A DNA stretch of 37,377 bases from Clostridiales bacterium (GTDB lineage: Bacteria; Bacillota; Clostridia; TANB77; CAG-508), in contig JAHZIB010000013.1 of the NCBI GenBank assembly GCA_019419955.1, positions 1 to 37,377 of the forward strand. Direction: 5' to 3'. Positions 33,294 to 37,377 of this stretch are shown in pieces. The position numbers and the translations under genes are program-made. The notes below the pieces were generated by a model that worked only from the letters and a program-made list of their open reading frames with translations, searched no databases and was not told where the DNA came from. Position 1 is the stretch's first letter. Each line of letters starts with the position of its first letter.

Positions 33294-34202
33294 CTAAACC
33301 ATAAAATTCTCTATTATTTCTATTTTCACTTTTTTAGTTGTATCAATTCTAGCCTTTCCTCCCACAGGAATTACAGTTTTCTTTTCAGTATGTCCAAAGT
33401 TGTTTGACTTGATTATAGGGAAATTGTGTTCATTATCCAAAACATCTAACAATACTTTTTCTAAAGCCACACTACCATCATAATTTCCAACCCAAATCCC
33501 TTTTATTTTATCAAAAACTCCATTTTGCTTCATATAATATAAATGATTAGATACAAGCTCAGGTGGAGTTTCTAAACAGAACTCCTCTATAAATAAAATC
33601 TTATCTGTAAAATCAATATTGTACTTACCACATGTCATCTCACTTATTAAACTTAAATTTCCTCCAACTAAAATACCTTCTGCCTTTCCTTCTTTTATTG
33701 TAAAATATTCATCATCTTCTTGTCCTAGGCTCATATCTCCTTTGGCAAATCTTTTTATTACTTCTTCATATGCATATGGTGTTGCCCAAGAAGTAAGAGC
33801 TTTAAAAGTTGGACCATTAAATGTAATAATTCCAGTTTTAGAATAAATTGCATTTGTTAAAGATGTACTATCACTAAATCCACATAATGGTTTTGGATTG
33901 CTTTTTATTAACTCATAATTCAAATATTCAAAAACACTATTTGAATTAAAACCACCACTAACGCAAAAAATTAGCTTAACATCATTATCTGCAAACATCT
34001 CATTTATATCTTCTCCCTTTTCCATCGGAGTAGCACTATAACCCAATGTATTTTTAAAAGCATTTTTTGCAAATTTTACCTTAAAACCGGTACTTTCCAT
34101 TAAGAGTACTGAATTATTTATTACTTCTAAATCGTCCTCATCAATTTTAGATGAAGGAGCTATTACACCTATCATGTCACCTTCTTTTATTTTTTTAAAC
34201 AT
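33294..34202 (-). CDS. LD-carboxypeptidase / MccF-like serine peptidase (S66)
   Basis: 302 residues. The fold starts with IGVIAPSSKI, a phrase typical of S66 enzymes. The nucleophile is Ser110 in CGFSDSTSLTNAIY, the glutamate is in ILFIEEFCLETPPE, and the histidine is in SNNFGHTEKKTVIPVG. Members either trim L,D-tetrapeptides during cytoplasmic murein recycling (LdcA) or inactivate microcin C7-type compounds (MccF). The absence of a signal peptide fits both. The sequence here, with VSGGFNSNSV and a long C-terminal domain, leans to the MccF-like branch, but I cannot settle it. AAAGGAA precedes the ATG. Confidence 0.88.
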   Translation of the reverse strand: MFKKIKEGDMIGVIAPSSKIDEDDLEVINNSVLLMESTGFKVKFAKNAFKNTLGYSATPMEKGEDINEMFADNDVKLIFCVSGGFNSNSVFEYLNYELIKSNPKPLCGFSDSTSLTNAIYSKTGIITFNGPTFKALTSWATPYAYEEVIKRFAKGDMSLGQEDDEYFTIKEGKAEGILVGGNLSLISEMTCGKYNIDFTDKILFIEEFCLETPPELVSNHLYYMKQNGVFDKIKGIWVGNYDGSVALEKVLLDVLDNEHNFPIIKSNNFGHTEKKTVIPVGGKARIDTTKKVKIEIIENFMV

Positions 34203-34358
34203 TTTTTATTCCTTTCCTTTTTAATTTACTACAACGTATTTTGTATATTAATAATATTTTCTAATCTATGAAATTTTTCCAACTCAAATTTTACTACAAT
34301 TAGTATATCATAAAGTTTAGAAAATTACTATATTTTTTTATATTCTAAATATTTAACG

Positions 34359-34508
34359 GTTACTGGATAATGGTTTAAAAAATAATTGTCCTGCAACGGG
34401 AGTTCCATTAAAAATTTTCACAAATCGACGCTTACAAAGCTTGTGAAAATTTTTAATTGGAATCTCCCTGCGCGGACTTCAAATGTGCAATAACCATTAT
34501 CCTGTAAC
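34359..34508. mobile_element. MITE-like 150-bp nested palindrome with 17-bp terminal repeats
   Basis: The terminal repeats GTTACTGGATAATGGTT (34359-34375) and its complement at 34492-34508 differ at one base. An inner pair (34398-34423 with 34441-34468) carries GGGAGTTCCATTAAAAAT and its partner with small bulges. ATTTAA flanks both sides (34351-34356, 34509-34514), a possible target duplication but weak in AT-rich DNA. There is no coding content. A third identical end lies at 610-626. The stretch from 34509 to 34867 holds this flank, the repeat at 34624, and otherwise no recognisable feature. Confidence 0.7.
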
Positions 34509-34623
34509 ATTTAATAAAAATAACTTGCCTTTGTAAATACAAACTCTTTATATTATCTATTCCACTAAATTAATCAATCTGAAATTTTTTATGTGGTTAA
34601 GATGAATAATTTATTACATTAAA

Positions 34624-34690
34624 ACAGTAGCATTAGAGAATAATTGCTATTATACTTCTAGTTATTATTCCAATGCTACTGCTATATTTT
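34624..34690. repeat. Dispersed hairpin repeat, copy 2; probable terminator of the lectin-like gene
   Basis: CAGTAGCATTAGAGAATAAT pairs with ATTATTCCAATGCTACTG (two-base bulge), loop about 20. On the minus strand it ends in GTTTTAAT, 180 bases past the stop of the surface-protein gene. It is closely similar to 10891-10955. Confidence 0.65.
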
Positions 34691-34867
34691 TATCTGATTT
34701 ATGACAATTCGCTTACTTATGTTAACTTGAGGGTTAAAAGGTATTAAATAGGTAATTATTGGATTAATCTCTAAATCAACAGTGAAAAATTTACTCATCT
34801 TGCGTAGATAATTTAATGTAGCAAATCAATTTAATCTGGAAGTTTTTAGATTAAATTGATTATGCAA

Positions 34868-35000
34868 TTAGAAAGTCGTGCCAAGACGGACGTAGTGGCT
34901 ATTGTATACTTCGCCATTGAACATACAGCCATTATCGAAGAGAGCAAGCCATGCTGTACTTGGCGTAGCACATGACGATGACCAGTACCTGTCGGAAAGG
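34868..35000 (-). other. GC-rich C-terminal segment resembling a diversified lectin variable region
   Basis: Of the 130 bases 34871-35000, 64 are G or C, whereas the flanking 40 bases upstream in the gene hold only about 7. Codons here are mostly NNC/NNT (TAC, GAC, CTC, TTC, GGC, CAC, GTC). The protein motif is YWSSS-x6-AW-x3-F-x-NG-x8-N-x2-YVRL-x3-F at the very C-terminus. This is how variable regions of diversity-generating retroelements look. No reverse transcriptase or template repeat is in the window. Confidence 0.5.
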
Positions 35001-37377
35001 TATTTATTTTTATAATTACTTGTCGTAATTCCTAAACTTTCTCCGAATGCTGACCATTCCGCTTTTGATGGTACATACCATGACGGGTTTTCATTTATCT
35101 TACTCTGCACTGCACTTATCCCCCACATATCACCATTATTAAATTGCGATCCATATTCACTGTCATTCCATTTTGAAATCATATTCTTTGTATTCTGTTT
35201 TCCACTTCCAAAATTTGTTGATGTCGGCGAGCCAATCACCTTTGCCATATAATACCAATAATGAGAATTTGAATCCACATCATCTAATGCCATTACATAA
35301 AATCTCTCATTCCCACTTGAGTTTGATACTGTTAGTACATCTTTTGTTCCGAAATCGTCTGAATGATTACTACTACCTATTTTATACTTCTTAAAATCAC
35401 TTCCTTTTGGTATTTTATATTCTCCATAGCTTTCATAGTTATTATTTCCACCTGGATTCCACATCCCACTTCCTCCTATTGCTAAGTCCGCATATATTAC
35501 TCCATCTACTGTTCCATTTCCATCTACATCTGCATAATATCCTACATATGATGTATTTTCTGGCAATTCTGCCATATTAGTTTTTGCAGTTGTCGTTATT
35601 TTTCCTGCATTTCCTGCCTTATCATATGCCTCTACCTTTATTGTATAGCTTGTTCCTGCACTCAATCCACTAAATGTATAACTTTTATTTGATGTTGTAC
35701 TCTTTAGGCTATTATTTAAGTAATACTTATACGTATTTGTGTCTGCTAATCCACTCTCTCCATCACTTGATGCTGTTACTTTTACTTCTATACTATTCTC
35801 TGTTATTGCTCCTGTTCCTATACTTACTGTTGGTGCTTTCTTATCTAGTATTGTTATGCTTGCACTATTTCCTGCATTTATTCCATCTGTTAATCTTGCA
35901 TACACTGTATCTCCATGATTTAGGTTTCCTACTATTACTGGGCTATTTCCTTTTGTCCAACTTCCTTCTATTCCTCCTACTTGATACTCTATTTGGAAAC
36001 TTGTTGTAGTTGTTAATGTTGTACTTGCCTTTCCTTCATTCCATACTGCTGGACTTGCTGTTATATTTCCTGTTTCTAGTCCTTCTCCTGCTCCTGGTAC
36101 TGTTGCTGTGGTTTGATTTACTAAAGTACCTGTTCCTGTATTTCCTGCTTTATCTCCATTTACTTCTACTTTTATATCATATTTTGTTCCTTGTGTTAAT
36201 CCTGTAAATGTATATTGCGCATTTGTTATATTTTCTGCTCCACTTGGTGCTTTGTAACTACTTTCTGCCTCTGTACTCTTTTTAATGTAGTATGTGTATT
36301 TTGGACTTGTTACCATTCCAGTTTCATTATCTACTGCTTGGGCTGTTACTGTTATACTATTTGTTGTAGGAGACCCCTGTGCTGTTACTGTCACTACTGG
36401 TGCTGTTGTATCTTCTATTGTGATGTTTACTTCTGGTCCATATGTTGTTTGTCCTTCATTTGTTAAACATGCTTTTACTTTATCTCCATGATTTAATCCT
36501 GTTATACTTGTTCCATTATATTCTTGCCAACTTCCTTCTCCATTTATTTTATATACAATTTTATACTGACTTTCTGTTGTTGCTAGCTTTAATGTTGCTG
36601 TTCCTCCACTCCATGTTATTTCTCCTTCTTGTGTTACTGTTCCTGTTATTCTGCTTATTGTTATTGCATTTGATACTGTCTCTGTTTTATTTCCTGCTAC
36701 ATCTGTTGTTAGAACATGCAAATAGTATGTTCCTGTTGTACCACTATTTAATGTTATTGTTTCTGAGTTTGTAGTAAAGCTTCCTGTATATTGTGAAATT
36801 ACATCTGAACCTGTTCCTATTTCTTCTGCGCTTTGTGTTAGTACCCATTTACTTTGACTGATATTTACTCCACTTTCTCTATCTATATGTGTTACTTTTG
36901 CTGTTATATTTTCTCCTATTATTACACTTGCTGGGTTTATTTCAATATTTGCTTTTTCTGGGGCTGTTATGTCCTCTATTTTCTTATTTTGTATCTCACT
37001 GTATTGCTCTCCATCTGTTAGCCTTGCATATACTGTGTCTCCATGGTTCACTCCTGTTACTACTCCACCTGATATAGTTAGCCAGCTTTTTTCATCTGTT
37101 CCATTTATTTGATATTGTATTATATATTTACTTTCACTTGAAGTTATTGAAACATTTGCTGTTCCATTCTCTTGCCATTGTGCCTCTCCTATTGTTATTG
37201 TTCCTTCTGGTATTGGCTCTGGTTCTGGCTCTATTGTATTTGTTTCTACTGTATTTGTTTCTTCTACTGAGTTCGTATCTACTGAATTTGTATCAACTGA
37301 GTTAGTTTCAACCGAATTTGTTTCCTCTCCTCCTGTTGAATTTGTATCTCCTGTACCAATTCCTGCAATTATGTCAT
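34868..37377 (-). CDS. Ig/FN3-repeat surface protein with C-terminal lectin-like domain (5' end beyond the window)
   Basis: The frame is open to the right edge. From its N-terminal side it reads DIIAGIGTGD, a linker of ETNSV/DTNSV repeats, a Glu-Pro stretch, then three repeats with the phrase NHGD(T/K)V(Y/K)A(R/C)LT alternating with FN3-like domains (TYSF/GLTQGTKYDIKVE type). A DVDGNGTVDG loop may bind calcium. The last 200 residues form a compact domain with FYVMALDD, NMISKWNDSEYGSQFN, WYVPSKAEWSAFGESLG and YWSSSCATPSTAWLALF...YVRL, the pattern of the C-type-lectin-like/formylglycine-enzyme-like fold (DUF1566-like). The first bases continue the left-edge gene exactly in frame; joined, the product has 923 residues with a pilin-like anchor. 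Likely an adhesin; the ligand is unknown. Confidence 0.85.
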   Translation of the reverse strand, partial: DIIAGIGTGDTNSTGGEETNSVETNSVDTNSVDTNSVEETNTVETNTIEPEPEPIPEGTITIGEAQWQENGTANVSITSSESKYIIQYQINGTDEKSWLTISGGVVTGVNHGDTVYARLTDGEQYSEIQNKKIEDITAPEKANIEINPASVIIGENITAKVTHIDRESGVNISQSKWVLTQSAEEIGTGSDVISQYTGSFTTNSETITLNSGTTGTYYLHVLTTDVAGNKTETVSNAITISRITGTVTQEGEITWSGGTATLKLATTESQYKIVYKINGEGSWQEYNGTSITGLNHGDKVKACLTNEGQTTYGPEVNITIEDTTAPVVTVTAQGSPTTNSITVTAQAVDNETGMVTSPKYTYYIKKSTEAESSYKAPSGAENITNAQYTFTGLTQGTKYDIKVEVNGDKAGNTGTGTLVNQTTATVPGAGEGLETGNITASPAVWNEGKASTTLTTTTSFQIEYQVGGIEGSWTKGNSPVIVGNLNHGDTVYARLTDGINAGNSASITILDKKAPTVSIGTGAITENSIEVKVTASSDGESGLADTNTYKYYLNNSLKSTTSNKSYTFSGLSAGTSYTIKVEAYDKAGNAGKITTTAKTNMAELPENTSYVGYYADVDGNGTVDGVIYADLAIGGSGMWNPGGNNNYESYGEYKIPKGSDFKKYKIGSSNHSDDFGTKDVLTVSNSSGNERFYVMALDDVDSNSHYWYYMAKVIGSPTSTNFGSGKQNTKNMISKWNDSEYGSQFNNGDMWGISAVQSKINENPSWYVPSKAEWSAFGESLGITTSNYKNKYLSDRYWSSSCATPSTAWLALFDNGCMFNGEVYNSHYVRLGTTF
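37240..37330 (-). repeat. 15-bp tandem repeat encoding TNSV/TNTV linker units
   Basis: Six imperfect units code for ETNSV, ETNSV, DTNSV, DTNSV, EETNTV and ETNTI, followed by a Glu-Pro run. It joins the pilin-like N-terminus to the Ig repeats. Unit number may vary between strains. Confidence 0.7.

Noticed and set aside
35674..36774. Several plus-strand Leu-rich ORFs opposite the Ig-repeat protein
   Set aside because: They are antisense shadows of the repeat codons, without ribosome binding sites and with unnatural composition.
1..37377. Small circular plasmid or phage
   Set aside because: The end overlap suggests a circle, but the content (leuS, gatCAB, tmk, rpsT, hpf, adhE) is chromosomal and there is no replication, partition or phage gene.
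34868..37377. Complete diversity-generating retroelement
   Set aside because: No reverse transcriptase, accessory gene or template repeat occurs in the window. Only the target-like region is supported.

Overview
The window is AT-rich DNA from a low-GC, spore-forming anaerobe of the Clostridia, probably host-associated. The evidence is an alpha/beta-type small acid-soluble spore protein, a bifunctional fermentative AdhE, the GatCAB amidotransferase, strong AGGAGG-type ribosome binding sites, and large surface proteins carrying sortase, cohesin/dockerin, Ig-like and GLUG-type modules. No species can be named from the sequence alone. I see no tRNA, rRNA, CRISPR array, phage module, intact transposase or replication gene.

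Layout. 1-277: start of a pilin-like surface protein read leftwards off the edge. 280-800: an unusual intergenic region with a (CT)11 microsatellite, a perfect 18-bp hairpin, a stray end of a palindromic repeat and a strong terminator. 798-4450: sasP, a HAD phosphatase, a small unknown protein, hpf, rpsT and a small membrane protein. 4918-8308: gatC-gatA-gatB on the minus strand. 8740-10640: thymidylate kinase and a membrane-anchored alpha/beta hydrolase, with long palindromic MITE-like elements beside them. 10640-11300: hairpins plus a structured element resembling the right end (omega-RNA scaffold) of an IS200/IS605 transposon. 11315-20596: one 3093-residue surface protein of the M26 (IgA1 protease/ZmpB) metallopeptidase family. 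20711-24890: a small ORF, gene remnants, adhE, an interrupted small gene and a guanine-deaminase-like enzyme. 24965-26257: a second pilin-like surface protein. 26410-30433: XRE regulator, leuS and a cytosolic HExxH protein. 30617-34202: GltD-like oxidoreductase, Nudix hydrolase, family-4 uracil-DNA glycosylase, LD-carboxypeptidase. 34359-34690: palindromic repeats. 34868-37377: most of an Ig/FN3-repeat surface protein ending in a C-type-lectin-like domain.

The two window ends share 15 identical bases in the same reading frame. Joined there, the edge fragments form one 923-codon gene: pilin-like anchor, TNSV linker, Ig/FN3 repeats, lectin-like C-terminus. The sequence therefore behaves as a closed circle, either a circularised assembly or a cut at that overlap. 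The housekeeping content argues against a plasmid.

Most interesting candidates: (1) the M26 protein carries, in order, a cohesin-like domain, an internal LPQTG sorting signal, a two-helix membrane hairpin whose second helix looks like a new signal peptide, and a dockerin before the protease. This suggests a self-anchoring protease in which sortase and signal peptidase would make a wall-bound cohesin and a dockerin-tagged enzyme from one chain. (2) The circle-spanning adhesin has a possible phase-variation tract in its upstream region, a C-terminus with the layout and base composition of a diversified lectin region, and matching inverted repeats on both sides. (3) A family of nested palindromic elements and an orphan omega-RNA-like structure occupy the intergenic spaces.
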